64,000 nucleotides of DNA from Pedobacter sp. PACM 27299 (GCF_001412655.1 NZ_CP012996.1:1612001-1676000), one strand, 5' to 3'; shown: positions 1 through 9,157, numbered from the stretch's first letter. The notes: generated from the letters alone by a model not told the origin. A program made the numbers and translations.

Positions 1-390
1 TGCCCAGGTTTTCTTTTTCTGAATGGTATGTTCTATGAAAATGCCATCAGGATCTGTGTTTTCATTCTTTTTCGGAATAACATTTTTATGGGCTGCATTT
101 ACTGGATTTTTCTCCGCTGCAGGTCCAGTGAAAGGGATATTGGTAGGTACTTTAATGATGACACCGATCTGGAGGAACTTGTTGTCATTGAAAGTCATGA
201 TGTCTTTCGGTGTCACATTATATCTTCTGCCGATGGCGTAATAAGTGTCTTTGGCAGCTACCTCATGGATAATTAACTTTTTGCCATTCCGGTTTTCTAC
301 TCCTATAGAATCCCTTGTATTGGTATTGGCATTGGCAGTGGGTAGTTTTAAAAGCACTGCAAATAACGATACTATATAATATTTATACAT
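1..390 (-). CDS. LysM-domain secreted protein, C-terminus beyond the window
   Basis: The reverse strand reads open from an ATG at 390 to the window edge, giving 130 residues of an incomplete protein. Residues 1-22 look like a signal peptide (basic start, hydrophobic core, Ala-Asn-Ala exit). Residues about 40-83 form one LysM domain, with the typical 'DTYYAIGRRYNVTPKDI' pattern and a 'QIGVIIKVP' end. After a Pro/Lys/Asn-rich linker, 'HTIQKKKTW' looks like the start of a second LysM repeat cut by the edge. LysM domains bind peptidoglycan, so the product is probably periplasmic or envelope-attached. A catalytic domain may follow outside the window, so its enzymatic role is unknown. The dps gene lies divergently on its right. 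Confidence 0.75.
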   Translation of the reverse strand, partial: MYKYYIVSLFAVLLKLPTANANTNTRDSIGVENRNGKKLIIHEVAAKDTYYAIGRRYNVTPKDIMTFNDNKFLQIGVIIKVPTNIPFTGPAAEKNPVNAAHKNVIPKKNENTDPDGIFIEHTIQKKKTWA

Positions 391-529
391 TAATGTCTCT
401 GTTAAATTTAATGAGCAATTATACGAATAATAAAAGAAAGCGGGAATTTTGAATATTTAACGTCGATTCCAAAGGGGTATTGTCTGTCAAAATAACATTT
501 TTCAAAACCATTTAATTTTCGTGTTGTTG

Positions 530-546
530 TATAGGCAAATCCTATA
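530..546. promoter_or_regulatory. Inverted repeat upstream of dps
   Basis: TATAGG and CCTATA are perfect inverted arms around a 5-nt spacer, 29 bp before the dps ATG. The position suits an operator or transcript-start element for a stress-regulated gene. No regulator can be named from the sequence. Confidence 0.35.
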
Positions 547-574
547 ATCGGACAAAAATAAAACAATATATACT

Positions 575-1054
575 ATGGACGCAAAAGAAATCAGTTTAAA
601 TGAAAAAGAAGTGAAACCTGTAGTGGACATGCTGAATGACTATCTGGCTAATTATCACGTACATTACCAGAAATTAAGAGGTTGTCACTGGAATGTAAAA
701 GGTCAGAACTTCTTCACTTTACACATTAAATTTGAAGAATTATATACCAATGCCCAGTTAACGATTGATGAAATTGCCGAGCGTGTCCTTACTTTAGGTA
801 AACCACCGCATAGCCGTTTCGCAGACTATATTAAAGAATCTACACTTAAAGAAGTGAATACCATTGGCATGAAAGACATGGATATGGTAGAAGAGATTCT
901 AGCTGATATGGCGCATCTTATTCAGCTGGAACGCGAACTGTTGGATGCTACTGCGAATGCAGGCGATGATGGTACGAACGACATGGTGAACAGATTCATG
1001 CAGTTTAAAGAGAAAAATACCTGGATGTTACGTTCATTCTGCGGTAAAAAATAA
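575..1054 (+). CDS. dps: Dps-family DNA-binding ferritin-like protein
   Basis: This 159-residue protein has the length and four-helix layout of Dps miniferritins, which oxidise Fe(II) with hydrogen peroxide, store the iron in a 12-subunit shell and protect DNA. The inter-subunit ferroxidase ligands are all visible with the right spacing: His38 (in 'CHWNVKG'), His50, Asp65 and Glu69. The N-terminal tail is short and only mildly basic, so DNA binding is uncertain. The gene stands alone, with an inverted repeat upstream and a hairpin terminator downstream. Regulation by peroxide or starvation is expected from the family but is not shown here. Confidence 0.93.
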   Translation: MDAKEISLNEKEVKPVVDMLNDYLANYHVHYQKLRGCHWNVKGQNFFTLHIKFEELYTNAQLTIDEIAERVLTLGKPPHSRFADYIKESTLKEVNTIGMKDMDMVEEILADMAHLIQLERELLDATANAGDDGTNDMVNRFMQFKEKNTWMLRSFCGKK

Positions 1055-1080
1055 CTGATCATTCCTCCTAATGGTCTTAC

Positions 1081-1116
1081 AGCCACTTCCAGCATATTCA
1101 GGCAGTGGCTTTTTTA
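1081..1116 (+). terminator. Rho-independent terminator of dps
   Basis: Arms AGCCACT (1081-1087) and AGTGGCT (1104-1110) are followed by a T-run, 27 bp after the dps stop. The convergent regulator gene ends just beyond it. Confidence 0.65.
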
Positions 1117-1119
1117 TGC

Positions 1120-2094
1120 TTAAAGTTCTGGATTGGTAAATTGCTGCAGGTAGCTGTGCGGGGTAGTTCCTTTCTGTTTTTTAAACTCGTAGAAAAAAGA
1201 ACTGCGGGAGGAGAATCCAGCTTCAGAACCTAAGCCATCCAGACTATATTGTTTATGGTGTTTACTTTGCAGCTGTGCTAAAATGTAGTTGACGCGATAA
1301 GTATTGATGAAATGACTGAAATTTTGCTGGAAGTATAAGTTGAGCAAATGTGATAGGGTATGCGAACTTACTTTGAACATCTGTGCCAATTGCGCCAGTG
1401 ACAATTTCTTCTGGCGGTAGGGGTGATGTTCTTCCAGATAAGCAATGATGCTTTCTTTCGACAGCTGTGCTTCCTCTCTTTTTTTATGGTAAGCGCCCAC
1501 GATCTTTTTTAGGGTAGTGATTTTTATGTTCAGGTAAGAAGCAATTAGCTCCAAAGGAATCCGTGTGGCATGATGCGGGTAGTTGTTTAAAAAGTCTGCA
1601 TATTTATCTGATGCGGTGCCGATCCGGAAGAATACAGACCTGTGGTGTGCGATCTTATAATAAAGCTCCATTACTTTCCTCATCACAATGTGCATTTCAG
1701 GGAAGTTTGTCGACAGCTTTTCCAGATCATCTACATGTATGCCGAGCAGCAAAGCGTCTTCTGCCGCTTTAATGTCTTCCGTAGCAGGAACAACCCCATA
1801 AATTCCTTCTATGGCAGATACAAATTCACCCTGTACACAAATGAAACTGGTGATGACTTGTTTTCCGGAAGTAGCCTCTCCGGTTAGAATGCCTTCAATA
1901 ATAAAGTATACAAAATAGCTGTAATCTCCTTTTCGCAACAAGTATTCATTCTTTTTTACACGAATTTCATAACAGCTTTCAGCGAGCTGCGCCTTTGCAG
2001 CCAAAGGAAGTTGAAAAAAATAATCTAAACGTTCAAATACAGCAGCTAAATATTTTTGATCCGGCTTTTTTTGATGGTGAAGAGGTGTTGACAT
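1120..2094 (-). CDS. Crp-type regulator with a second, AraC-type DNA-binding domain
   Basis: The protein is 324 residues from the ATG at 2094. A TTG nine codons upstream is the alternative start. Residues about 20-130 fit a cyclic-nucleotide-binding (Crp/Fnr) beta-roll. Residues about 178-198 ('RIPLELIASYLNIKITTLKKI') match the Crp helix-turn-helix. Residues about 228-318 are a complete AraC/XylS C-terminal domain, including 'GFSSRSSFFYEFKKQKGTTP'. The protein therefore seems to hold two DNA-binding modules. The ligand is unknown: the phosphate-binding Arg/Ser signature of true cAMP receptors is not evident. It is a single-gene unit convergent with dps, and its targets cannot be inferred. Confidence 0.82.
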   Translation of the reverse strand: MSTPLHHQKKPDQKYLAAVFERLDYFFQLPLAAKAQLAESCYEIRVKKNEYLLRKGDYSYFVYFIIEGILTGEATSGKQVITSFICVQGEFVSAIEGIYGVVPATEDIKAAEDALLLGIHVDDLEKLSTNFPEMHIVMRKVMELYYKIAHHRSVFFRIGTASDKYADFLNNYPHHATRIPLELIASYLNIKITTLKKIVGAYHKKREEAQLSKESIIAYLEEHHPYRQKKLSLAQLAQMFKVSSHTLSHLLNLYFQQNFSHFINTYRVNYILAQLQSKHHKQYSLDGLGSEAGFSSRSSFFYEFKKQKGTTPHSYLQQFTNPEL

Positions 2095-2210
2095 GAAAGA
2101 GGTTATAGTTTGCGTCTGCAAAATAGTTAAAAGTGGGTGTAAGATTATAATGTTGTACTCTTTAGACCTAAAATTTTACTAATTCATAATGATTCACTCT
2201 TACTTTTGTC

Positions 2211-2374
2211 AAAAATGTAAACGTATTGTCTTCGATTAATCGTTGTTGTATTTATTGTAAAATATTTTATATCAATGATTTTTTAGTAGTCCTATTATAG
2301 TTATTCAAGGTTATGGAACGCTCCATTTGTAATTGCTTCGCCTGCTACCCTAGCAGCGGAGCTTTTATTTTTTA
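2211..2374 (+). ncRNA. Possible small RNA between the regulator and ubiD
   Basis: A perfect Bacteroidota -7 box (TACTTTTG, 2211-2218) is followed about 120 bp later by a strong intrinsic terminator (2335-2374). No plausible ORF lies between them. The expected transcript of about 150 nt also contains a small GGA/TCC hairpin at 2315-2324. No known RNA family was recognised. No matching -33 element was found, and the segment could instead be an attenuated leader of ubiD. Confidence 0.3.
2335..2374 (+). terminator. Orphan intrinsic terminator upstream of ubiD
   Basis: GCTTCGC-c-TGCTA and TAGCAGCGGAGC form a 12-bp stem with one bulge, one G-T pair and a CCC loop. The tract TTTTATTTTTTAT follows directly. 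The nearest upstream forward gene is dps, which has its own terminator, so this one must serve another transcript. Confidence 0.55.
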
Positions 2375-2437
2375 TAAAAGGATTGTAATTTACGGCTTTT
2401 CTGCAGCCTCATTTTAGGCCAGATAACAATAGTTTAA

Positions 2438-2445
2438 TACCTTTG
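2438..2445 (+). promoter_or_regulatory. -7 promoter box of ubiD, nearly leaderless
   Basis: TACCTTTG matches TAnnTTTG exactly and ends 7 bp before the ubiD ATG. Transcription would begin at or within a few bases of the start codon. No clear -33 TTTG is present. Confidence 0.4.
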
Positions 2446-2452
2446 GTAGGTA

Positions 2453-4279
2453 ATGGGATATAAAAGTTTAGCAGAATGTGTTGCCGATTTAGAAAAACAC
2501 GGCCATTTAATCAGGATTAAAGAAGAAGTTGACCCATATCTGGAAATGGCGGCCATCCATTTGCGCGTTTACGAGCAGCAAGGACCCGCTTTATTTTTTG
2601 AAAAGGTCAAAGGAAGTCCTTTTCCAGCGGTCTCCAACCTATTTGGTACGCTGGAGCGTTCAAAATTTATGTTTAGGGATAGCTTGGATAAAGTGGAGCA
2701 ATTGGTAGGATTGAAGTTTGATCCCATGAGTGCAATAAAGAAGCCGCTTCAGATTCCCGGAATTGCCCTGACTGCACTTACCGCTTTACCCCTTAAGCAA
2801 ACTTTTAAATCTACATTCAGTAAGACCACCATTAGTGCTTTGCCGCAGATTGTGAACTGGCCAATGGATGGCGGCCCTTTTGTGACTATGCCACAGGTTT
2901 ATACAGAAGACATAGATAAGCCAGGTATTATGAATGCCAATCTGGGTATGTACCGGATTCAGCTTGCCGGTAATGATTATATTCAGGATAAAGAAATAGG
3001 TTTACATTACCAGATACATCGGGGAATTGGTGTACACCAGTCGAAAGCCAATGCAAAAGGCCAGCCTTTAAAGGTGAGTATCTTTGTAGGCGGTCCGCCG
3101 GCACATGCATTGGCAGCCGTAATGCCTTTGCCTGAGGGTCTTTCGGAGATGACTTTTGCAGGTGCCCTGGGCAACCGAAGGTTCAGGTATTTTTATGATG
3201 AAGAAGGATTCTGCATTTCTGCAGATGCTGATTTTGTGATCACTGGTACTGTGTATCCGCAGGAAAACAAGCCTGAAGGTCCTTTTGGTGATCATTTAGG
3301 TTATTATAGCTTAACCCATCCATTTCCTTTAATGAAAGTGCACAATGTGTACCACCGTAAAGACGCAATCTGGTCTTTCACTGTAGTGGGCAGACCACCA
3401 CAGGAGGATACCAGTTTTGGCGCCTTGATTCATGAGATAGCCGGATCGGCCCTGCCTAAAGAAATCCATGGTTTAAAAGAATTGAATGCAGTAGATGCGG
3501 CAGGGGTTCACCCATTATTGTTCGCGATAGGAAGTGAACGTTATACGCCATTTCTTAACGAACGCAGGCCTCAGGAAATACTGACTATTGCCAATCATAT
3601 TTTAGGTAAGAATCAGCTGAGTCTGGCTAAATACCTGTTTATTGCGGCCAGAGAAGATGATGAGACTTTAGATACGCATGATCTTTCCCATTTTATGCAG
3701 CATGTATTGTCCAGAATGGATTTTAGAACAGATTTACATTTCCATACCAATACCACGATTGATACCCTGGACTACAGTGGAGATGGCTTAAATAGCGGTT
3801 CCAAAGTAGTATTTGCAGCTGCGGGTTCCGTACGCAGAAGATTGTCGAAAGTGCTTCCTACAGGCTTTACTTTGCCGGAAGGGTTCCATACTGCTCAACT
3901 GGCGATTCCAGGAGTACTTGCAGTTCAGGCTGCTTCTTATGGGAGTCATGCTGCTGCAATAGAAGAGATCGCTGTTTTGAATGCAGCGTTGAAAGATCAG
4001 GATCTGGAAGAAATTGCCTTAATGGTTTTATGCGATGACAGCGTCTTCACTGCCGAAAATATCAACAATCTGGTATGGATTACCTTTACAAGAAGTAATC
4101 CTGCGGTAGATATTCATGGAATCGGAGCTTTTACGACGAATAAACATTGGGGCTGTACAGGTCCTGTGATTATTGATGCGCGTAAGAAGCCTCATCATGC
4201 ACCGGAATTGATTAAGGATGCTCAGGTGGAAAAGAACATTGAAAGATTTGCAGGCCTTTTTAAGGAAGGTGGGTTTTAA
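2453..4279 (+). CDS. ubiD: UbiD-family prenylated-FMN decarboxylase
   Basis: This is a 608-residue protein of the UbiD family, which decarboxylates aromatic or unsaturated acids with prenylated FMN and Mn2+. The N-terminus 'MGYKSLAECVADLEKHGHLIRI' is family-typical and supports the start. Visible cofactor and active-site landmarks include 'NLGMYRIQ' (from N163 to R168) and 'EGPFGDHLGYY' (Glu275, Asp280). The family contributes to quinone biosynthesis, and in this phylum a menaquinone-pathway role is the likely one, but the substrate is not proven. No UbiX flavin prenyltransferase gene is nearby. The gene stands alone, 173 bp from the convergent FadL-type porin gene's start. Confidence 0.88.
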   Translation: MGYKSLAECVADLEKHGHLIRIKEEVDPYLEMAAIHLRVYEQQGPALFFEKVKGSPFPAVSNLFGTLERSKFMFRDSLDKVEQLVGLKFDPMSAIKKPLQIPGIALTALTALPLKQTFKSTFSKTTISALPQIVNWPMDGGPFVTMPQVYTEDIDKPGIMNANLGMYRIQLAGNDYIQDKEIGLHYQIHRGIGVHQSKANAKGQPLKVSIFVGGPPAHALAAVMPLPEGLSEMTFAGALGNRRFRYFYDEEGFCISADADFVITGTVYPQENKPEGPFGDHLGYYSLTHPFPLMKVHNVYHRKDAIWSFTVVGRPPQEDTSFGALIHEIAGSALPKEIHGLKELNAVDAAGVHPLLFAIGSERYTPFLNERRPQEILTIANHILGKNQLSLAKYLFIAAREDDETLDTHDLSHFMQHVLSRMDFRTDLHFHTNTTIDTLDYSGDGLNSGSKVVFAAAGSVRRRLSKVLPTGFTLPEGFHTAQLAIPGVLAVQAASYGSHAAAIEEIAVLNAALKDQDLEEIALMVLCDDSVFTAENINNLVWITFTRSNPAVDIHGIGAFTTNKHWGCTGPVIIDARKKPHHAPELIKDAQVEKNIERFAGLFKEGGF

Positions 4280-4328
4280 TCACATGTAAGACAGGTAGAT
4301 TTTATGGAATTCTAAATTGAGATATAAA

Positions 4329-4362
4329 AAAAGGGAAGCTGAACAGCTTCCCTTTTTTTATA
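4329..4362. terminator. Bidirectional terminator between ubiD and the porin gene
   Basis: AAGGGAAGCTG and CAGCTTCCCTT form an 11-bp perfect stem with a two-base loop, with A-run and T-run on either side. It serves the convergent ubiD and OMPP1 genes. Confidence 0.85.
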
Positions 4363-4393
4363 TCTCTTATATGAGAGATCGTTTGTGTGGAGA

Positions 4394-5905
4394 TTAGAAC
4401 CTCACACCGAACGTTAAAAATACATTGTCTCTGCTTGTTTTGATGTTAGCAACAGGCTCTTGGAAATTGTTTAAGATGTAGCTGTCTAAGTCTACATTAC
4501 CTTCAATACGTTGGTAAGCAAGGTCTAAAGAGTAGTTACCTACACGGTACCCAAGGCCACCTGAGTATACATTAGTCGCAAAATATGACTTCGTGTCATT
4601 TTTTGAGTAGCTGCCGTTATTGGCATAACCAGCCCTTAAGCTAATGGCATTGTCTACTTTATATTCTGCACCAAATCTATAATTTACTGTGCTCTGGTAA
4701 TTGTCTTTGATACTTTGGTTTGCTGACATGATTGCGCCCTGGTTGTTATCCTGGTCAAGTGAATACTTGATTGTAGTGTAGTCGATATAATCGATGTCTG
4801 CAGAAATCAAAGCTCTTCCAGCAATCACATAACTCGCACCCAGCGATCCTTTTAATGGAGTACGCAATTGGTAGGTCAAGCCTGAAACACCTGGCGTATT
4901 GCTGAAAATACCTGGCTTTCCGCCAGCAGCATAATTAGTAGTTAAAGTATGCGCCTGAACATCATCGAAATACATCCATGTTGGTGTTTGGAAAGTTGCA
5001 CCTACACGTAGGTTTGCATCTGGTCTAACGATAATACCTAAACGTGCATTGAAACCTGAACCTTTAACATCAGAGTTAAGCTGATAATTTGAAGTGTAGT
5101 TACTGTTGATTTCAGGGTTGTTATTGTATCCGGATTCCGTAAATAAGCGTTCGCTTACATATCTCGTGCTCACAAAATTCAAACTACCACCAATATATAC
5201 CTTGTTAGAAATGTTCAGTGCACCAGCTACGTTCATTTCTGAGGTAGATCCGGTTCTGATTTCCGATTGGCTCTGACGGTATGGACCAGTAGTGGTCGGT
5301 GTATAATAATCACTTTGTGTACCAGATGCAGGTACATAACTAATTAAATAATTGTCATAAGCCATTTTCTCAATGCTGTAGTTATCCAAAGTTGTTGGAT
5401 CTCCAGGAGCATAACGGTTGGCTTCTTCTGCAAAATAATTGTTAATGGAACTCTGGTTATTGGTACCATTAAATTTGAAGTTTGCGGTAAAGTCATTGTT
5501 ACGGCTATAGCCTACTCCAAATACAGTACTCACTACGCCTTTACTTGGATCTGTTCCTTTAGGTTTGAACGTTGGGTTAAAAAACACAGCACCCACATTG
5601 TTCAGGTTTAGTCTGTTTTTAGAAGAGTTGGTTTGTTCTCCAAGAAATTCTGCTTTTCCCTTCATCATATTGAATTCAGGAGTAAAGCTAAATTCTGATT
5701 TGGTGAATAAACCAAGACCTGCAGGGTTGCCACCTAATGAACTCATGTCGCCACCTACACCAATCTGTGCACCACCCATACTTTTAAACCTGGCGGTACT
5801 GCCATAATTGGTTTGAGAGAATCTCAGGGCATCAGGGGCGTATTGAGCATATAAAGAACCTGTAGTGGTTACTATAACCACTAAGGAGGATAGAATTTTT
5901 TTCAT
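4394..5905 (-). CDS. OMPP1/FadL/TodX-type outer-membrane transport protein
   Basis: The 503-residue protein starts with a signal peptide that ends near Tyr-Ala-Gln (residues 19-21). The mature N-terminus 'ALRFSQTNYGSTARFKSMGGAQIGVGGDMSSLGGNPAGLG' is the hatch region of the FadL-like family. Alternating beta-strands of an outer-membrane barrel follow, ending in 'NVFLTFGVRF' with the C-terminal Phe typical of barrels. The family takes up hydrophobic compounds such as fatty acids and aromatics; the substrate here is unknown. It follows the glycine-rich lipoprotein gene by 33 bp, so the two are probably cotranscribed. Confidence 0.85.
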   Translation of the reverse strand: MKKILSSLVVIVTTTGSLYAQYAPDALRFSQTNYGSTARFKSMGGAQIGVGGDMSSLGGNPAGLGLFTKSEFSFTPEFNMMKGKAEFLGEQTNSSKNRLNLNNVGAVFFNPTFKPKGTDPSKGVVSTVFGVGYSRNNDFTANFKFNGTNNQSSINNYFAEEANRYAPGDPTTLDNYSIEKMAYDNYLISYVPASGTQSDYYTPTTTGPYRQSQSEIRTGSTSEMNVAGALNISNKVYIGGSLNFVSTRYVSERLFTESGYNNNPEINSNYTSNYQLNSDVKGSGFNARLGIIVRPDANLRVGATFQTPTWMYFDDVQAHTLTTNYAAGGKPGIFSNTPGVSGLTYQLRTPLKGSLGASYVIAGRALISADIDYIDYTTIKYSLDQDNNQGAIMSANQSIKDNYQSTVNYRFGAEYKVDNAISLRAGYANNGSYSKNDTKSYFATNVYSGGLGYRVGNYSLDLAYQRIEGNVDLDSYILNNFQEPVANIKTSRDNVFLTFGVRF

Positions 5906-5938
5906 GTTTGTTTTCTGAATGATAATTATTGTAACTGA

Positions 5939-6838
5939 TTAGCCTCTTCCACCTCTAGAAGATCTACCGCCACCACCGCCGACACTGCCGCCGCCAGAAG
6001 ATCTGCCACCTGCATCTCCACCACGTGATGGGGTATAAGTAGGCACATTTTGCTGTGGTCTATAGCTTTCTCTTGCAGGTCTGACCTGTTGATCAATTGA
6101 CTGTACACGTCCTGGTCTGATAGAACCTGGTGCCTGTCCAACGCCCTGTGTTCTGTTAGGAATGTAAGAATCGGCTCTGCTTCCTCGTGAAATTACGTTT
6201 CCGTTTCTGTCGCTTCTCATATTTCCAGAACCTCTTGAAGAACTGCCATTGGCATAATTTCTATCATTGAAAGTTCTTGATGGTCTTGGTGCGTTCTTAT
6301 ACCTGTTGCCGCCACCAATGATGATGCCGCCACCCCAGCCTGGATAGAAACCGCCTCCCCATCCTGGATAGAAGCCACCGCCCCATCCTGGATAAAAACC
6401 GCCGCCCCATCCTGGGTACCATGGGTTGTAACCGAAGCCACCGCCCCATCCGTAATATGGATTGCCCCATGCAGAGCCAAAGCTAAGACCTAAAGAAAGT
6501 CCGCCGCCATAACCATATCCGCCGTAACCGAAGCCACCATCAAAATAAGGATCGTAGTAAGATCTCCATGGACTTGCGTAAGAAAATCTATTGATACGGG
6601 AAGAGTAATCCATGTCATAATAAGGATCACTTGTACCGTAATACTCATCATTTGAATCGTAATACTCTTGTTGTTGTGCCACTACTCTTGGTTGTGGGGT
6701 ATAAATCTGTGCTTTAACATTAGAGTTGTACACATCATCCGCTTGGGCACCTTGCTGCGCGTACCTTGGCGCAGAGCAGGAAGCGACAACTATCGTTGTC
6801 ACAGCCAGCATACTGGTGAATAAATGTCTAGGTTTCAT
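5939..6838 (-). CDS. Glycine/tyrosine/tryptophan-rich lipoprotein
   Basis: The start at 6838 gives a 299-residue protein with a lipoprotein signal: 'MKPRHLFTSMLAVTTIVVASC', with the lipid-bearing Cys at 21. An upstream in-frame ATG at 6913 would put a hydrophilic stretch before the signal and is not favoured. The middle is very rich in Gly, Tyr and Trp and contains three tandem PGWGGGFY units plus a partial fourth. The C-terminal third is Arg/Ser/Gly-rich and ends in poly-glycine with 'RSSRGGRG'. It is probably an envelope-anchored low-complexity protein. No function can be assigned. It is the upstream member of a pair with the FadL-type porin. Confidence 0.75.
   Translation of the reverse strand: MKPRHLFTSMLAVTTIVVASCSAPRYAQQGAQADDVYNSNVKAQIYTPQPRVVAQQQEYYDSNDEYYGTSDPYYDMDYSSRINRFSYASPWRSYYDPYFDGGFGYGGYGYGGGLSLGLSFGSAWGNPYYGWGGGFGYNPWYPGWGGGFYPGWGGGFYPGWGGGFYPGWGGGIIIGGGNRYKNAPRPSRTFNDRNYANGSSSRGSGNMRSDRNGNVISRGSRADSYIPNRTQGVGQAPGSIRPGRVQSIDQQVRPARESYRPQQNVPTYTPSRGGDAGGRSSGGGSVGGGGGRSSRGGRG
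6327..6415 (-). repeat. Tandem 24-bp coding repeats (PGWGGGFY units)
   Basis: Three full 24-bp units and one partial lie head to tail in the lipoprotein gene. They differ mostly at third codon positions. The in-frame unit length means copy-number change would not break the gene. Confidence 0.8.
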
Positions 6839-6890
6839 AACTATATGTGTTGTTTGTGTGTCACACGCTTTTTTGTCGGCTATAAATTTA

Positions 6891-6898
6891 TAAATTTG
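6891..6898 (+). promoter_or_regulatory. Probable -7 box of proS
   Basis: TAAATTTG fits TAnnTTTG and lies 47 bp before the proS ATG. It sits in an AT-rich partial palindrome shared with the divergent lipoprotein gene, whose strand reads TAAATTTA at the mirrored position. The nearest forward TTTG ends only 15 bp upstream. Confidence 0.4.
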
Positions 6899-6945
6899 TA
6901 GTCTACATTTCAAGCAAAGTTACACAAAAAACATTCCAAATAGTT

Positions 6946-8418
6946 ATGAGCAAAGGTATTACAAGTAAAAATGAAGATTATTCGCAGTGGTATAACGACA
7001 TTGTTATGAAAGCCGATCTGGCAGAGCACTCCTCTGTTAAAGGATGTATGGTGATAAAACCCTACGGATACTCCATTTGGGAGAAAATACAGGCGGTTTT
7101 AGACAAAAAGTTTAAAGATACAGGACATAGTAACGCTTATTTTCCTTTATTCATTCCTAAGTCATATTTTTCTAAGGAAGCGTCACATGTGGAAGGTTTT
7201 GCTACTGAATGTGCCGTAGTGACACATTATCGTCTTAAGAATGACGGAAACGGAAACATTATCGTTGATGAAACGGCGAAACTGGAAGAGGAATTAATTG
7301 TAAGACCAACTTCAGAAACCATCATCTGGAATACTTACAGAGGCTGGATTCAGTCCTACCGTGATCTTCCTTTGCTGATCAACCAATGGGCAAATGTGGT
7401 GCGCTGGGAAATGCGTACGCGTCTGTTCCTGCGTACTACTGAATTTTTATGGCAGGAAGGGCATACTGCACATGCGACTGCACAGGAAGCGGTAGAAGAA
7501 ACAGAGAAAATGCTGGATGTATATGCTGATTTTGCAGAAACCTGGATGGCGATGCCAGTGGTTAAAGGGATGAAAACGCCAAATGAGCGTTTTGCAGGTG
7601 CATTAGAAACTTATTGTATTGAGGCATTAATGCAGGATGGTAAAGCTTTACAAGCAGGTACTTCCCATTTCCTCGGACAAAATTTCGCAAAAGCATTTGA
7701 TGTGAAATTCACGAACAAAGAAGGTAAAATCGAGCATGTATGGGCGAGCTCATGGGGGGTTTCTACCCGTTTAATGGGCGCTTTGATCATGGCACATAGT
7801 GACGATGCCGGTTTGGTATTGCCACCAAAATTAGCACCAATTCAAGTGGTGATCATTCCGATTCACAAAAATGAAGAAGACCTGAAAAACATCACCAGCT
7901 TCGTAGATGAATTATCTGCTAAATTGAAAAGTCTAGGTGTTTCGGTGAAATATGACGATCGTGAAGCACAGCGTCCAGGATTCAAATTCGCAGAATATGA
8001 ATTGAAAGGCGTACCAATCCGCTTAGCAATTGGTGGACGTGATTTAGAAAATGGTACCGTTGAACTTGCACGTAGAGACACTAGAGAGAAACAAACGGTA
8101 GCTCAGGAAGGTCTTGATATTTTCATCGTTCAGTTATTGGATGAAATTCAGGCAAATATCTATAACAAAGCATTCCAGTACCGTGAAGAGCATACTACTG
8201 AAGCGAATTCTTATGATGAGCTGAAAGAACTGTTAGATGGTAAAGCAGGATTCGTATCTGCGCATTGGGATGGTACTCCAGAAACAGAACAGAAAATTAA
8301 GGAGGAGACAAAAGCAACCATCAGGTGTATTCCTTTAAACAATAAGCAGGAAGATGGTGTTTGTATCTATTCAGGTAAACCATCTAAACAAAGGGTATTA
8401 TTTGCCCGCGCCTACTAA
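6946..8418 (+). CDS. proS: Prolyl-tRNA synthetase, short archaeal/eukaryotic-like type
   Basis: This 490-residue class II synthetase charges tRNA-Pro with proline. The length and absence of an INS editing insert mark the short ProS form rather than the long bacterial form. Motif 2 is seen as '[22 protein letters not shown]' around residues 152-172, preceded by the substrate loop '[10 protein letters not shown]'. Motif 3 is '[20 protein letters not shown]'. An HGTP anticodon-binding domain and the C-terminal zinc-like domain typical of this type follow. It leads a run of forward genes (8462, 9154, 10310) with small gaps. Three tRNA-Pro genes lie 14 kb away in the same window. Confidence 0.95.
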   Translation: MSKGITSKNEDYSQWYNDIVMKADLAEHSSVKGCMVIKPYGYSIWEKIQAVLDKKFKDTGHSNAYFPLFIPKSYFSKEASHVEGFATECAVVTHYRLKNDGNGNIIVDETAKLEEELIVRPTSETIIWNTYRGWIQSYRDLPLLINQWANVVRWEMRTRLFLRTTEFLWQEGHTAHATAQEAVEETEKMLDVYADFAETWMAMPVVKGMKTPNERFAGALETYCIEALMQDGKALQAGTSHFLGQNFAKAFDVKFTNKEGKIEHVWASSWGVSTRLMGALIMAHSDDAGLVLPPKLAPIQVVIIPIHKNEEDLKNITSFVDELSAKLKSLGVSVKYDDREAQRPGFKFAEYELKGVPIRLAIGGRDLENGTVELARRDTREKQTVAQEGLDIFIVQLLDEIQANIYNKAFQYREEHTTEANSYDELKELLDGKAGFVSAHWDGTPETEQKIKEETKATIRCIPLNNKQEDGVCIYSGKPSKQRVLFARAY

Positions 8419-8461
8419 TTAAGTTCATCATTTGCGCTTTAGAGGAAACAAAATTTAAACA

Positions 8462-9157
8462 ATGGATACAGAAAACTACGCGAAAATACTGACTGAATTT
8501 AAAAATAAGGCCTCTTTAAAACAGGCCATTTACAGAAATACAACGGAAGTCTTTGAGCTGCTCAAGAAGCAGCTCATTAAGACGGCCAGCAAATTGAAAA
8601 GCGATTATCAAGCTAAAGATCCTTCGGTAGAGATCGATTATAAAGAAAACAATAAGTTTGAAGTACAGCTGAAGTTTTCCGGTGATATGATGGTGGTGTC
8701 AATGCACAGCAATGTGTTTAACTTTGGTACTGGTCATTCTGTTTTTCAAACGAATTATGTGAAGGAAGATCCTTCAAGAAGTTATTGCGGTATTATTTAT
8801 ATCCATAACTTCCTGGCTGATTCTATTAAGTATAATCGTTTGGCAGACGAAGGTTCCCTCATTGCCAGGCTGCTCATCAATAAAGAAAAACACTTTTTAG
8901 TAGAAGGAGAAGGAGCATTGGATTTCCTGTATCAGGACTTTTCCGCTAACCTGGTGACAGAAGAAGCACTTACAGATATCATTGAAAGGTCAATTTTGTT
9001 CTGTCTGGCTTCGGATTTGATAATTCCGCCTTATGCGCAAATAAAAGAAGTAACTTTAAATCAGAAACAATCCATGTTGGCCGCAAGCGGTTACCCGACA
9101 GGAAAACACCTGGGGTATCAGTTTAAGGCTGAAACAGAACAAAATAATAACCTATGA
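8462..9157 (+). CDS. Conserved hypothetical protein, 231 residues
   Basis: I do not recognise a named domain. The protein has no signal peptide or membrane segment and looks cytoplasmic, with a helical N-terminal third and alternating strands after residue 60. Its stop codon overlaps the start of the PLP-enzyme gene by four bases (ATGA at 9154), which implies translational coupling. It begins 43 bp after proS. Its position suggests cotranscription with sulfur amino acid metabolism, but nothing in the sequence indicates a catalytic role. Confidence 0.7.
   Translation: MDTENYAKILTEFKNKASLKQAIYRNTTEVFELLKKQLIKTASKLKSDYQAKDPSVEIDYKENNKFEVQLKFSGDMMVVSMHSNVFNFGTGHSVFQTNYVKEDPSRSYCGIIYIHNFLADSIKYNRLADEGSLIARLLINKEKHFLVEGEGALDFLYQDFSANLVTEEALTDIIERSILFCLASDLIIPPYAQIKEVTLNQKQSMLAASGYPTGKHLGYQFKAETEQNNNL

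Noticed and set aside
23..276. Two overlapping forward ORFs at the left edge
   Set aside because: They are antisense to the LysM gene, whose reverse frame shows a signal peptide and a LysM domain.
6217..6480. Reverse-strand alternate-frame ORF in the glycine-rich gene
   Set aside because: It only mirrors the tandem repeats of the real lipoprotein frame and has an implausible composition.
5939..6913. Longer start (6913) for the glycine-rich lipoprotein
   Set aside because: The 25 extra residues would sit before a complete lipoprotein signal, and the stretch overlaps the divergent promoter region.
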